From assembly GCA_039881045.1 (NCBI GenBank), contig JAYWVB010000001.1, positions 868,001 through 932,000 of the forward strand: 64,000 nt of DNA, in the 5' to 3' direction. A program made the position numbers and the translations under genes. Positions within the stretch are counted from its first letter, which is position 1, and every line of letters begins with the position of its first letter. Shown one piece after another: positions 11,201 to 22,644 of this stretch. A model generated the notes under the pieces. The model was not told the DNA's origin. It ran no database searches and saw only the letters and a list, made by a program, of their open reading frames with translations. The stretch comes from Chaetomium olivaceum (lineage: Eukaryota; Ascomycota; Sordariomycetes; Sordariales; Chaetomiaceae).

Positions 11201-12604
11201 AGTCAAGACCGACAGAGTTCCAATGAGGCGCACCGCACTAGTGCGGCAGATGCTTGGGAAGAACCTCTAGTAGCCAGCAATCACTCGGGTTGCCCCACTG
11301 CCATCGAGTCTGCGGGAGCCAACCGGCCCGCTGACTACCACGCCCCAGGAGAGTCAACGCACAAAATGATTCCGAGGCCGCCTTCAGCAAACGAGCGTCT
11401 AGGAGCACACAGTGATGGCGACCGGCACCCATCGTCGCGTGGGCCACAGCCTGACCGTGGGCAAAACGGGTCGCACAATGACGAAAAAGTGGCTGGCGAG
11501 AATAGAGACGGGAGTTCTGAAGACATAGATGACTCTGACTGGGCGTTCGGGAAGAAATCCGAAAAGAGTTTCGGCAAAGGCCAGGACGAGAAAAAAGGGT
11601 GGGCCAAGAAGAAAAGAAGGTTCGAGGAGAAGAAAGCAGCACGTAAGGAGAAAAGAGCCCGCGAGCAGCAAAAGGCCCGCGAAGGGCGAGGAGCCCACGA
11701 GGACAAAGGCGTTCATGGGGGCAAAAGAGCGCGCAAGGAAGCAAACGTGCGCGCGGCGGTGGGGGCTGCTACTCAGGATCAGCCCCCAACACAACGGGAT
11801 GCGCAGGCATCGCAACAACTTGAAAGGAGCTACCCGGCCCCGTCAACGGATAAAGAGCGAGAAACCGGTGTCACGGCAGCTCAGGAGTCATATCGCGACC
11901 AGAGGCCACTACCCCTGTTTCAAGGCCAACAAGCGACATCGAATTCTGCATTGTACCCGAGCAGGGACCCTTCGAAGTTGCCCCCAGCATTCCAAACTCA
12001 CCAAGGAGAACATGACCAGCATGGTGATAGGGAGGCTGGAACGCGGCCGTTTCTCGCACCCAGCGGAAGGAGGAGCCCGGGTGAGCGACAAGCTGACCCT
12101 GCCTATTACTCTAGACCGGCGACGGTGGAGAGTGTACAAGACACTTATGGTCCCCAGCGGACACAAGCCAGCTACCCAGAGCCATTGCCGCGCCGTGCCC
12201 AAGAAGAACGATTCGTGTTGTCAGCTCCTCGGACGGAAGTCGCTAGTCACGGCGCGCCACTTCCAGAAACAGACCACCGCCGGTACCGCGATGATGGATT
12301 CATGGCTCCACGGCCGCCGGTCGAAGCATATGAGATTGTACACGTCATCGACGAGCACGGGGAATACTACATCCGCCGACCAGTGCGGCGCGAGCCGGCC
12401 CCGCGGTACCTTTACGAAGAGCGGATGACTCGGCATGATGCTGGCCCCTATCCTACCCGCGAATATTTCCACGCTCAGGTGTCCCGCCCAAGTTTGGTCC
12501 CAGAAGGGTACCACGCCAGCGTGGCTCCAGACAGCCGGCCAGTTAACCGGCGGGCTGACCCGGCCTACTATGAGGAGTACGACCCCCGGTTTCCGGCTGC
12601 TTGA
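8222..12604 (+). CDS. Large F-box protein with two zinc-finger-like motifs
   Basis: Three exons (8222-8989, 9052-9396, 9446-12604) give 1423 residues, starting MPQNGYLSG. An F-box-like segment lies at ~120-165 (LPLEIWHYVLTYCPPKSLGN). A Cys-rich patch (CSPKCQACGKVH and later CSAC) follows. The second part starts LDPPLTAEVLSHIP and contains two separate C2H2-like motifs, around FYCNGCEGSNKAFG...HYAAKH and LVCKACHLGLG...HFQSKH. A Tyr/Pro/Gln-rich linker lies between them. The C-terminal third is disordered, with a Lys/Arg/Glu-rich block (GWAKKKRRFEEKKAARKEKR). The domain order suggests an SCF ubiquitin-ligase substrate receptor, but no substrate can be inferred. Intron 2 (9397-9445) is unusual because it begins GC rather than GT, yet it has a CTAAC branch site and a CAG acceptor. 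Confidence 0.8.
9397..9445 (+). other. Candidate GC-AG intron in the F-box gene
   Basis: The interval reads GAG|GCAAAA at the 5' end and CTCTCAG|GGA at the 3' end, with CCTAACTG about 20 nt before the acceptor. Removing these 49 nt joins two coding frames in phase 0. No GT donor with the correct phase is available without deleting conserved-looking sequence. Confidence 0.55.
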
Positions 12605-12716
12605 AAAAGTGTCTCAGTGCGAAGGCAACTTTCTCGCCTCTTGTTGTTTCAAGGGTGAATGCGGTCAGTTGTCCATTGGAAGATTCTCGGCTTGTATGTT
12701 TAATCTGTTGGCCATA

Positions 12717-12722
12717 AATAAA
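12717..12722 (+). terminator. Possible poly(A) signal of the F-box gene
   Basis: An AATAAA hexamer lies about 113 nt after the stop codon at 12604. Fungal poly(A) signals are weakly conserved, so this is only a plausible site. Confidence 0.35.
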
Positions 12723-13760
12723 TACACTTGCAGCAAAGTGCTGTCACGGGCTCTTGATACATGTTGTTAGTCGAATCAGGTGTGTTTTCCACGTGGACAC
12801 AGTGCAGCGCCAGCCAGTCATGGCTATGAACTCCCGACCGATGTATGCACGTGCCCTTGTTGTGCCTCACCTCGGCTTGGGCATCTTTGTTTCCCTTCGT
12901 CTCGAAACGAAACCCTCGAGATTCGAATAAGCATTCTTGGTTCTCGGCGCCCGCGCCACTTTCCCGGCTTCCCCGGAAGATTTGCTTTATTTTTCCCCCA
13001 TCGGGAATGGCAAACAAAAGATGGGGTTGACCGTTGATGATGGGGTCCCTGGGCCCTGGGCCCTGGGCCTGGCGTCCTCCACAGAAGGCAGGACTTGTGA
13101 CAAGCTTGGCGCAGGGTGCGACGATCGTCCCATCCTCCCGGTGCTCAAAACTCCCCTTTTGTGCCTGCAACCGCCGCAAAGTGACCCTGTGGGCGGCCAT
13201 CCCAACCCCCTCAGTGGCCAAACCCCAGACGGCCCAACCGCTGCCGCCTGATGCGAGAAACAGGGGTGGCCAATCAGTCGCCGTCTTCTCCTGAAACACA
13301 CAACAGCTCAGGGGTAATCGTACGCCGACTTGAAGTCCCGCCTTGGCTCAGGGCCAATCCAGGCCTTGGCATCGCATTGCTTCGGAACTGGTCAAGTGGG
13401 TTTGGGCGTGGTGAGAGACATGGATGACGGCCGTGAATGGAGCCATTGCCATCGTCCCTCAGTCAGGGGGTTCGGTTTTTTGTTTGCGAGCAGCGGTTGC
13501 GTTGGTGTATATTAGACGGCCATGTCGTCGTGGTGCAACAGTTGGTTTTAATGCCACATACATTGTCTCATTCTTTGTACTCTCTCATTGCTCGCGGTCA
13601 TTTATAAGTTGTTGCTTGGTTGACCCAACACACACACACACACTCACTCAAGCCATTCCTTCATAGCATTCATAAACCGAGTTGATCTCTGCGACCCTTC
13701 CTCTCTTTCCAGGCGGTACAAACAAGACTCTCCAAAAACAACACCACAACACCATCCACC
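12723..13760. promoter_or_regulatory. Upstream region of the secreted-protein gene
   Basis: About 1 kb without a supported gene. It contains GGGCCCT tandem copies at about 13048-13070 and a short CA repeat at about 13628-13642. TATA-like ATTTATAAG near 13600 lies ~160 nt before the downstream ATG and could be a core promoter element. Confidence 0.4.
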
Positions 13761-14503
13761 ATGCGTACTCAATACTTCTCCGCCCTGCTCTTCAGCACCC
13801 TCGCCGCCGCCTGCCCCATCGTCGATAGGCAAGCCACCACGGCAACCCCAGCCGCTCCCGCCGCGACCCCAACCCCTGGCAGCGGCAGTGGCGGATCTGG
13901 AGGCGGATCCAAGGTCGACATGGCCAAGGCCATCGCGGCCATCATGCCGCAGTCGAGCTCGTGCGACGGCGCCGACTTCCCCGACGAGTGCCGCACCGCC
14001 GAGCAGGCCGCTCCCTTCATCACCAAGGCCTGCGCCGATCTGAGCGACGGCGAGTGCGCGGCCACCGTGGCGCTCATGGGCCTCGAGAGTGTCGACATGC
14101 GGTTCAAGCATAATGTCAGCCCCGGACGGCCTGGCCAGGGCACGGCCAACATGCAGATGGCGGATGTGAGTATTTTTATTTCCCATTTTCCCCTCTCCTC
14201 TCCCTTGGTTAGTGGCTAATAACTCCTTCGCAGTTCAACAAGGAGTACGCCTCGGAGCTCTTCGGCGCCGACAAGGTGTCGGGCAAGTCGCCCGACGAGG
14301 TCCTGGCCATGGTCACGCCCGACGAGCACAACTTTGGCTCGGCCGCCTGGTTCCTCAAGACCAAGTGTGCTGATGTGCGCGAGACGCTCAAGGCGGGCAC
14401 CGACGCCGGCTGGAGCGCCTACAACAAGTGCATTGGTGTCGATGGCTCGCTGCCGGACCGCATGAAGTACTGGACTGCGGCGAAGACGGCATTTGGGCTT
14501 TAA
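13761..14503 (+). CDS. Conserved fungal secreted protein, function unknown
   Basis: Two exons (13761-14165, 14234-14503) give 224 residues. The start MRTQYFSALLFSTLAAACP is a clear signal peptide with likely cleavage near residue 18. An Ala/Thr/Pro stretch and a Gly/Ser linker (~25-50) follow, then a compact domain of ~170 residues with six cysteines, probably disulphide-bonded. Notable segments are MRFKHNVSPGRPGQGTANMQ and FGSAAWFLKTKC. I recall similar uncharacterised secreted proteins in other ascomycetes but know no reaction, and no carbohydrate-active motif is evident. The linker-plus-domain layout resembles wall-associated or extracellular proteins. Strong third-position C/G bias suggests high expression. 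Confidence 0.8.
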
Positions 14504-15070
14504 GTCTAGGGTGTATTTGGGTTGGGGTTGAGGTTTATGGGGGCTGTTGTCTTTGTTTGGGGTCTCTTGCATGATAGAGGGTGTTTTCACTTCTCGGTTT
14601 CTCTCGTTCTAGATTTTGCATGGTAGGGCGTTCTTGCAATCAGTTTCGACTTCTGCCCGTTCCAGAGATGTCTTTCATTTCTCGTTTATGTACAGTACAA
14701 TAAATGATGTCTGATGAACGAAACACCGGTCTTCCTCACTCCTCGTTACAGCCACGAGTCCCATGCAGCAAACCCCATTTTGCACCCTTCCTTGAATTTG
14801 TCATCAAGTGATGCCCACCGTTGAAGTTGAGTAAAAGGCATTGTTCGGACTTGATCCCGGTCACTACCTCGGATCCGCCGATCCCGATGAACCTGTTCTC
14901 AACCATGGTCGTGGGGTTGGGTCGGACAGGGTTGCCGTCACTCCAGTTTTATTCGTAGGGTGCAGAAACATCGCCGATCCCACCGTCTGATCTTGTATTA
15001 ATTCCCAAACCTCAAGGAAATGACAGGAGGTTCAGGAGTCACTTACATCTTGGCCATATCTCGCCTATCA
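14504..15070. other. Convergent 3' regions of secreted protein and amylase
   Basis: No gene is seen. AATAAA at 14699-14704 is a possible poly(A) signal for the plus-strand gene. The remainder probably contains both 3' UTRs. Confidence 0.4.
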
Positions 15071-17340
15071 TCAAAGTGACCGTGTCAGGTCACCGCAGAC
15101 GTCGCTATCAGCAAGACGGGCCTTTGGGTACAGCACCACCGGGAGCCCATCGGCGAGGGTCACGGAAATATTGCCTCCTGAGTCCGTGGTGTGCTCGGTG
15201 CAGCCCATAACGTCAACCAGCGCCTGGTTGGCCTCGAAGCCCGTCGCCGACGAAGGAAGGGTGACTTTGGCAGAAGCGGAAGCCCCGACGTTGGTGAAGA
15301 CGCCCACCACCTGAGCACCGGCTTGCCCCTTGCGCATGGCAATGCTGTGGCTGTCTGAGTAGATGGGGTGGCTCTTGTACGAGAGGTAGCCGTCGTCTTG
15401 GAAGATGGCTTGGTTCCGGATCTGGTTGAGCTTGGCAATCCAGGTGTACAAGTCTGAGGTCTCCGAGTAACCGGAGGACCAGAGTGCCTCGCGGTTATGA
15501 GGGGTGCCTGAACCGGCGTAGTGCTGTTCTTGGCCCTGGTATATGATCGGGATGCCTATCCATGGCCGGTTAGAAAACCATGCCAACCGGGGGGTTGAGA
15601 TGACGAGTGCCTTACCGTCTTTGAGCATCGTAAATGCGATCGCCTACATCGAAATCAACCCTCAATGTCTGTATTTGGAAAGCAATGCCCGCGCAGTAAA
15701 TTCACTTACATTCTTCACCAGCGCCTGTCCAAAAAGTGCCCGGTTAGCATCGCCTAGTGTGGAGATTCAGAGGGGCATCGACGCCGACTCACTTTGTCCT
15801 GCGTGAAAGAAGGGAACCGCTCGATGTCGTGGTTCTCCAAAAAGGAGCCATACAAGCTGAGATCTTGAGCTGCACCACGCAGTGTGTCGAGGCCAGAGAC
15901 CAGCTCACCAATACTGCCGTCGGGTGATTTGAATGCCTTGAGTATCCAGTAGTAGCTAGGTCAAGCAATCAGACGTGCACACACAAGCATTACAAAGGGA
16001 AACTTCTCCCTCACCTGGGATAATCCGTCATTCCATCAAAGTACTGCTGGTAAGGCGCCACGTACAGCGGGTCGCCCTGGAAGACTTCGCCTAGGAGATA
16101 CACCCCCGCTGCGTCTGAGAAACCCGACCAGAAGGACGTCTCGACGTGTTTTGCGCTATCGACTCGCAGGCCGTCGCTGTTCGCCAAAGATGTGAGACTT
16201 AAGGTGGATATCTCACCAGAAGATAGGCTGACTTACATGGAGTATTTCGAAACCATCTCCTTCACCCACTCGTTCCAGATGTTGCGCACATCGTCGCTGT
16301 AAAGGTGGTGTTTAGTTACTAGCCAGTTATGATATGGTGTTGTCTAGGACACCCTTACTCTTCAGTGCGCAGATCCGGGAGACTAGGATCGAGTTGGCTT
16401 AGACATAGTTATGGATGAGGTGTATGGGTAACACAACCTACCTGACAACGTCGCTTCCTTGCCAGCACCTGAAACCGAGTCAGTCATACAGAATTCCCGT
16501 CACCCGCCTTATCAAGCGGTGAGTACGCACGCCTCAACCGAAGTCTGACTATCGTAGTCAATGGAGCAAGGCGAGTGGTAATACGATGCCTGCGGTTGCC
16601 ACGGATCAGTCAACTATTCACACCCACGCCTTTAGGTTACGACAGGCTCAAACCATACCGACGAGAAGGGCTTGAACTGTCCGTAGTCGACGCAAGAGCG
16701 ACAGCCCATGTATGCCATATGGTTGGTGACGATATCAACCATGAGGTACTAGCACACCAAACCACACACACATCAGCAAGCATCCAAGAAAGGGCCAGAC
16801 AGCACGGCACATCCAAAACTTACCATGCCCCTAGCATGCAACTCCTTCGACAGCTCAACCAAATCCGCCTCCTCCCCGAACGCCTCATTCAACGCCCAAA
16901 TATCCTGCGCCCAATACCCATGATACGAAGAACTACACCCACCATCAGCCAACATTCATCAGCCAGCCCACCCCAAAGTACCAAAGAAAAGAGTCCCCCC
17001 CGTGTAGTGTAGTGTAGTGTAGTATAGTGCAGCATAGAACTCACCCATCCACCGACGCCCCCTCAATCTGCTTCACCACGGGCGAGATCCACACCGCGGT
17101 AAACCCCATCCCCTGGATATAATCCAGCTTGGCGATCAGGCCCTTCCAGGTGCCGCCGCAATAGACCTGTGCGGCCGGGTCGCACGGCGCGCTCGTGGAG
17201 AGGTCGGTGCGGGCGAAGCGGTCCGTGACGACCTGGTAGATGGACTGGGCGCGCCAGGCGGCGGGGGCCAGGGCGCTGACGGTGGTGGCGTGGTAGGCCC
17301 AGCCCCAGAGGGCTGTTGTTGTTAGGAGGGGGAGACGCAT
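15071..17340 (-). CDS. Secreted alpha-amylase, GH13 Taka-amylase type
   Basis: Twelve exons: 17340-17045, 16932-16824, 16748-16659, 16589-16531, 16468-16442, 16382-16359, 16296-16237, 16176-16015, 15955-15793, 15724-15710, 15643-15616 and 15555-15071. They join to 505 residues. Residues 1-23 are a signal peptide. The GH13 barrel carries VDIVTNHM, GLRVDSAKHV (nucleophile D228), LLGEVFQGD (acid/base E252) and FLENHDIERF (D319). The D-E-D spacings of 24 and 67 residues equal those of Taka-amylase, which validates the tiny exons of 27, 24, 15 and 28 nt. A beta-sandwich domain C ends the protein, and no starch-binding CBM20 is present. The enzyme should cut internal alpha-1,4 bonds of starch outside the cell. 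All introns are 59-112 nt, and intron 1 holds a GTGTA repeat. A C6 regulator lies immediately upstream on the same strand. Confidence 0.93.
17002..17027. repeat. Pentanucleotide tandem repeat in amylase intron 1
   Basis: About five copies of a GTGTA/TAGTG unit run through this stretch on the plus strand. The last copies are degenerate. It lies inside intron 1, close to the donor site at 17044. Confidence 0.7.
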
Positions 17341-18227
17341 CGTGGGTGTTGTTGGGGCGGGGGGGAAAGTGGTTTGCTTGGTTGGGTTTGGGAAGAAGGG
17401 GGGTAGGGAGGAGGGATGGTGAGGGGGATGGCCTCGTGAGGATGGGGGATGGGATATAGAAGATGGAGGTGTGTCGTTGGGTTCATATAGCGAACATGAT
17501 CAAGCCACATGATGGTGCCCCTTGGCTGTGCATCGCAAAGAGCGCCTCTGCCTCCCGAACTCAAGGCATCGAGACGGACCCTATCGACGGGCGGTGGGAG
17601 ATGAACAAGGCAAGATTGACAAAAGATGCAGTAGCTTTCTGCTTCGAGTCGGGCCGTCCAGATACAACCTCGGTGCTTTTCACATGCTTGTGCTGTCCTA
17701 GCGAACGACAACTGGTGTTATGTTACAGTCTATTCCTACGGGAGCTTCCGAAACAGGCAATGCCACTCCGTGTTCCACGCCCGGTAATAACCCCCGCTCC
17801 CCGCAATCCACGGCGCGTCCGGGCAGTCAAGTGCCGTCCGGGGCCCCGCAGGACCGCATCTCGGTGGTATACTTGTAGAAGGGCCGAATGCACGCGCGAA
17901 GATCTTCAGGGTAGCGGCTGTAGGAGGGTGGACATATAGCGCGCGTGCCGAAACGTGGTGTTTGAACGTGGTGCGGAGAACTGCTGCCCCAAAAAACGTA
18001 ACGAGTGCGGCGCTACGCAGCATATGGAATCCGCTTCCGCAATGAGTGAGAAGGGGTTGTTTGATATTTTGATATACACGCCGGGAACGAACTAAGCATA
18101 CCACCCCAAAATGGAGGATATCCAGGTCCTTTCCGGCCGCTCTTACGGCCTCTCTTTACCCTCCTCTCCCGACCGATATCATGGCCCCATTTATAGTACC
18201 AAGTTCACGCAACTTTGGCTCCCGTCT
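17341..18227. promoter_or_regulatory. Upstream region of the amylase gene
   Basis: About 890 nt between the amylase start and the end of the C6-factor gene must contain the amylase promoter. An open frame of 122 codons on the minus strand (18104-17736) has no recognisable domain and I do not call it a gene. I could not identify a convincing AmyR or CreA site by eye. Confidence 0.45.
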
Positions 18228-21101
18228 TCAACTTGGCCCCGTTAAATCCAGGTTGTAGGGAAACTGAACCCCATCCTGCGACGTCTGTTGTTGCTGATCC
18301 GGATTCCCAGGGAAGAACTGTAAAGACTCGCCGCCCCAGTTGGCTGTCTGCGTGAAGTTCTCAAACGATTCCTGAATGAAGTTGGTTAACAGGGGACTAG
18401 AAGCGCATGTGTTGGGACAGAAGCCCACGAGGGAGTACTCACCCAGTCGAAACTGTTGTCTGGAAAGTCCAGGGTACTGCTCGCTATATTATCGAACATG
18501 GTCAGCGGCGATTGTACGCTGTCGAAACCCAGCATGGGGTTGGCGAAATTCAGTGCTGCGGTACTCCCCATCCCCGTGCTTGTACCCGACCCGGTAGCAG
18601 TATTCATGCCTGTTATCGCTGAGTCAAGGCCCATATTGAGGCCCCCGTAACCAGCCGCGTTCATAGAAGACTGAGCCCCGTTGAAAATCGACGAGGACCC
18701 TGACGACGCCGCACCGGAATTCATGCCTCGCTGAATAGCCTCTGCATGTCCTGGCTGCCGATTTGCCGAGTCTCCAGACCCAGGAGCCCTCGAAGCACGC
18801 GACACCCCCGACGGACTTTTCGGCCCGTCCGCCCCCCCGAGGCTCTTGATCTTAACCAGCATGATCTCGAGAACATTCGAGGCCTTGTACGCCTCAATCG
18901 AGACGTCAGCTAACTCCTTCCATATGTCCCTTGTCAGCTCGAGGCTGTTGATCATCTCCTGGCGCTGTTCTCTTGTCCAGAAGCTCTGGGCGTCATGCTG
19001 TCCCCCCGTCCCCTGGCACGCGTTATCGAAATGCAGGTCTGCAACAACGAGCATGGCAGGCAGGAGGAAGTCCTTGGTCGTGACCGACGTGAAGAACCAT
19101 TTGATCGAATGCAAGAGCCCGCCAGGCTGCGACTCCCGATGCAGGGTCGCCAGGTGTCGTAATGTCGCCAACGACGCCTCGATGGCGCTGCGCCGGGAGT
19201 GGGCATACCTGGGGTTGTGTCTGGCTCGCGGTATGTATTTCCTGTGGAGCACGCAGATAATCTTGAGGTAGAGGATATCCAGGTGGAAGCGGGACATGAC
19301 CGATGTCAGCGGAGATGAGCTGTCGAGCGGCTGCATTCTCAAGTGAGGCGGGAGCTCAGCCCGGATGTCTTGCAGCTTGGCATCAAACCGGAGGATATCG
19401 TCATAATGTACTTGGTCTTTCACCCGGCTTGTAGCCTGCAGGATGACGCCGAGATGAAAACATAACTTGACTTTGGACACCATGTAGCTTATTGGTGTCG
19501 GCTCAGTGTTGGGTCTGGACTCCGGTAACATTTTCGTGTCTGGACCGAACTCCTCATCATAGATGTTGTGGGGCAACTCGGTGTCGCAGTCGTTTTCCGA
19601 GATCATGCTCGGCAGGGATAGATGGTGCGAATAGAATATGTCCATCATCCTGACAAAGGACCATGTCCTACGTCTCATTTCCTAAAGTCCAGTCAGCGTC
19701 CGCAGTAGAAAAACAATGTCCGTACGAACGGTCATATAGAGGGGAGCGGCAACAAAAAAGGGGGGTAACATACCGCCTCAAAGGGGGTGAGGTTTGGAAA
19801 CGACTTGCCGTCCCGGTGATAGCCCATCCTCATAGCGACCCTCACTACCATGGATACGATGATCCATATGCCCAAGTCGGCATCGAAGCGGGTCGAATAC
19901 TCGCAAAAGGTGTAGAGCATCATGGCCTCGACGGTGTATTGAGCCGGCCTCGTGTAGTCGCCGACGTTCAAGCACTGCACCGTTCTCAACCGGTACTCGT
20001 GCGCCAACTCGAGCACCCTGCCCTTCCACTCGGGCGGTTCGTCCCCGACCTTGTAGTAGCTCATCAAGGCCAGACACATGACCGCATACAACAGGGCTAG
20101 CCACATGATGGGCGTCTTGGACGGGTCTTGCCAGTGGTCTCGAAGCTGCTGCTGGAACGACGGGGCGTGCAGGATGTTGGCAGCGTTATCCATCGAGTTG
20201 AAGTACCTCGCGCACAATGCTAGGACTGTCGACTTGGGTGGCAGTTCCGCCCGAAGCTCGATCTCGGTCGCCGGAGTGACGCCCGCTAATATACACGGCG
20301 GTTGGCTGGAGACCTCGGGCTTCGCCGATTTGATTCTCTCGTAGCTTGTCTCCAAGTCCTTCTTATGGTTTGCAAAGTAATTCTTTACCTCGGCAATATC
20401 GCTCAAGATGGTGTGCCAATGCTCTTCCCCGAGATACACGTGCTTTGACCGAACTGGGTCCATTTTCAGGACTCCGAGAGACTTGGCGAGCCCATCGTCA
20501 ATGTCGCTTTCGTCGTCATCTTGCATCGCGCCCTCGTCGTCGTGTCCTCTGTTCTTGGCTGGTAGTGAGCTGCTGTCTGCGGTAGAAGGTGAGGCACCGG
20601 AACCAGCGCCGCCAGATGATATGGAACCACCAGGCAGCGAGGGCGCATCAATGTTGGCTCCGCCGTGCATCAAAGATAATACCAGGCCTTCCAGCCTGTC
20701 GATACGGTTTTGCATGTCATCTGGAGTGGGCTCCCCTTGGCTCTGGTTTTTCCTACGAGAGACGGGTGCGGCGTAGGAGCAGGAGAGCGTGCCGTTCCCT
20801 TCGCGCTTAGTACAGTTGCTACACGGGTGAGATCTATCACATTTCCTAGAAGGCGGGTTAGTGCCATGACATGAGGGGTCCGCGCAGTCCCTCGAGACGG
20901 TTACCTACAACCTGGGCACTTGTTAGCTGGCGTACGACAGCGAACAGCATGGGAAATAACATGCATGAAAACAGCTCACTTTCTGGTCCGGCAGGGGTAA
21001 CAGCTGAGAGGTACTCGATTCCTCTTACGGACGACCCGGAACTGCGGTTCGGGTGACCGACCGGTCGATGAAGTGTTCGCCGAAGGCGGTGTAGGCGTCA
21101 T
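18228..21101 (-). CDS. Zn2Cys6 transcription factor with 3-nt micro-exon
   Basis: Five exons: 21101-20980, 20911-20909, 20845-19774, 19681-18443 and 18371-18228, giving 859 residues. The binuclear zinc cluster begins C34-YP-C37 and continues through C44-DRSHP-C to SNC and LSC, flanked by basic residues (RVVRKRNR before it). A linker and a coiled-coil-like dimerisation segment (MQNRIDRLEGLVLSLM) follow. An acidic stretch comes next (DDEGAMQDDDESDIDDG). The fungal-specific middle homology region covers ~200-500 (MWLALLYAVMCLAL, MRMGYHRDGKSF, MRRRTWSFVRMMDIF). The C-terminus is rich in Gly, Ser, Asn and Gln and probably activates transcription. It is not AmyR by N-terminal sequence, and I cannot assign a named factor. 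Position directly upstream of an amylase suggests, but does not show, a role in carbon metabolism. Confidence 0.85.
20909..20911 (-). other. 3-nt micro-exon (GTT) inside the zinc cluster
   Basis: The upstream intron (20979-20912, 68 nt) begins GTGAGC and ends GCTAACAAGTGCCCAG. The downstream intron (20908-20846, 63 nt) begins GTAGGT and ends CACTAACCCGCCTTCTAG. Both have the CTAAC branch consensus. Inclusion gives Lys-Leu-Lys before the third cysteine and thus the CX2CX6C spacing of C6 factors. Skipping stays in frame but leaves CX5C. Confidence 0.7.
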
Positions 21102-22644
21102 GGTGGACGCGCAAAGACGTAAACGTAAACGCGATTTTGGCGGATCGGATCACCTCCGAGTATCACGGCTTTCACTCGACAAGACAATGCGTCTTCGAGT
21201 ACAGCCCCTGAGGTACCTTTCCCGAGAAACCTCCCTTGCGCTTCCTGACTCGGGTTCGCTCGAGCTTCGCAAACCAAGACTGCAAATTCCAAACTCTTGT
21301 CGGTACACAAAACGTCCCACTCTGCTCGCTCAGGCGGCAAAGAACAGAATACCCAACCCAATAAGACCTTCACACCCGGTGGCGAGTCGTACACAACCCG
21401 AGAAACTGGAAATACAGTCTCGTTGAGGCGTGGCTAGAGTCGTGTAAATTCACCAAGACGAACTTGGTCGAGCTCGATGAAGGATTCGACAAGCTGAGAA
21501 AGAACTGAAATGTCCAAATAAAGGCGAAGCGAGGTACGAATTGCAGGGCCGTTTCGGGTTGCTGACGTATTTGGGAGAAGCGGTAAATTGACGCGTGCAA
21601 TTGGAGGAAGTAAGTTTAACGGCCAGCAAAGTGAGAAATATGAAAATTTGAATTATTGCGATCAGGATCGTTCAAAGACGATAGCTTAACACTAGGTTTG
21701 ACGTCGTGGATGATGATGTTGGTGATGGAAGCCTGCTCACGGTGAGATGATGCTTGGTGGGGCGCCCCCTGTGCGTGGGCCTTGGCGGGGGCCGGTTGGA
21801 GGGTTGGGAGTGCTGGAGGGTTGGAGTGTTGGAGGTTGCCGGCCGCTGATGCAAACGGAGGATTGGAAGGTGGAAGGGTAGATTTGTTTAGTTACCGCTG
21901 CTAATGTACCTCAATAACGCTTGACGTCTTCCAAGGCAAAGAAGTCGAGTTTGATATTGTGTATTGGAGAGACTGTAAGTCTAAAGGAAAGGGTTGTCAA
22001 AGAGGTACATTAGTTGACCCTTTTGGTATTGGGCATTGAAAGGGGCGAGAGAGCCGGAAACGATCATGCCAGTGTACCCAGTTATCGACCATCGACCAAG
22101 GGATGAGATTTGACAAGGTATGACCGAGCCTATGGGGTGAATATCCGACACTGTCGGTATTCGACACAACTCGCCGCTACCTTTGTACATAGTGTACTTT
22201 CGTACACCGATTACCAAGGCTGGAAGCATGGGTGCCACGAGGGCTGCTACCGAGGACATGCGAAGTCGTCAACAAGTTCCCAAGAGAAGCACATGGGGGA
22301 ATTGCGTTCGCTTATTCAGCTCCCAAGCTTATCCCAATAAAGTGATATGAGTCATACGGTGTGCCGCGCCTCTTGTCCCGCTCCGCTGCGGGGATACCCG
22401 TGGGTTCAATTGTCAGTCTCCCCTCTCAGTGCAAGAAAACATCCATCCTCCTCAACCGCGAATCGTGTGAGTGGCCTGATAAGGCCCGATTGGACAATGC
22501 TGTCCAGGTGTGCCGGAGCCTTGGGATTGCGCAGATCACTCCAGACGATGGTTACACCAGTTCTGACCCGTGCAAGACAGAAGAGCACATTCCCCTCATG
22601 CATCATGTGGTGTGCGTGGCCTCGCATTTCTTGACCGAAACGCT
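21102..22644. promoter_or_regulatory. Upstream region of the C6-factor gene and 3' flank of the glutaredoxin gene
   Basis: About 1.5 kb contains no convincing gene on either strand. Most of it lies upstream of the minus-strand regulator and may include a long leader. Longer open frames here are antisense to the glutaredoxin gene or have no coding character. Confidence 0.4.

Noticed and set aside
13644..14186. 180-codon minus-strand frame
   Set aside because: Antisense shadow of the secreted-protein gene in GC-rich codons.
17736..18104. 122-codon minus-strand frame upstream of amylase
   Set aside because: No conserved domain; it lies in the amylase promoter region and looks like chance.
20902..20911. 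Seven-nt version of the micro-exon (GTTGTAG before GTAACC)
   Set aside because: It would place a TAG stop in frame within the zinc cluster.
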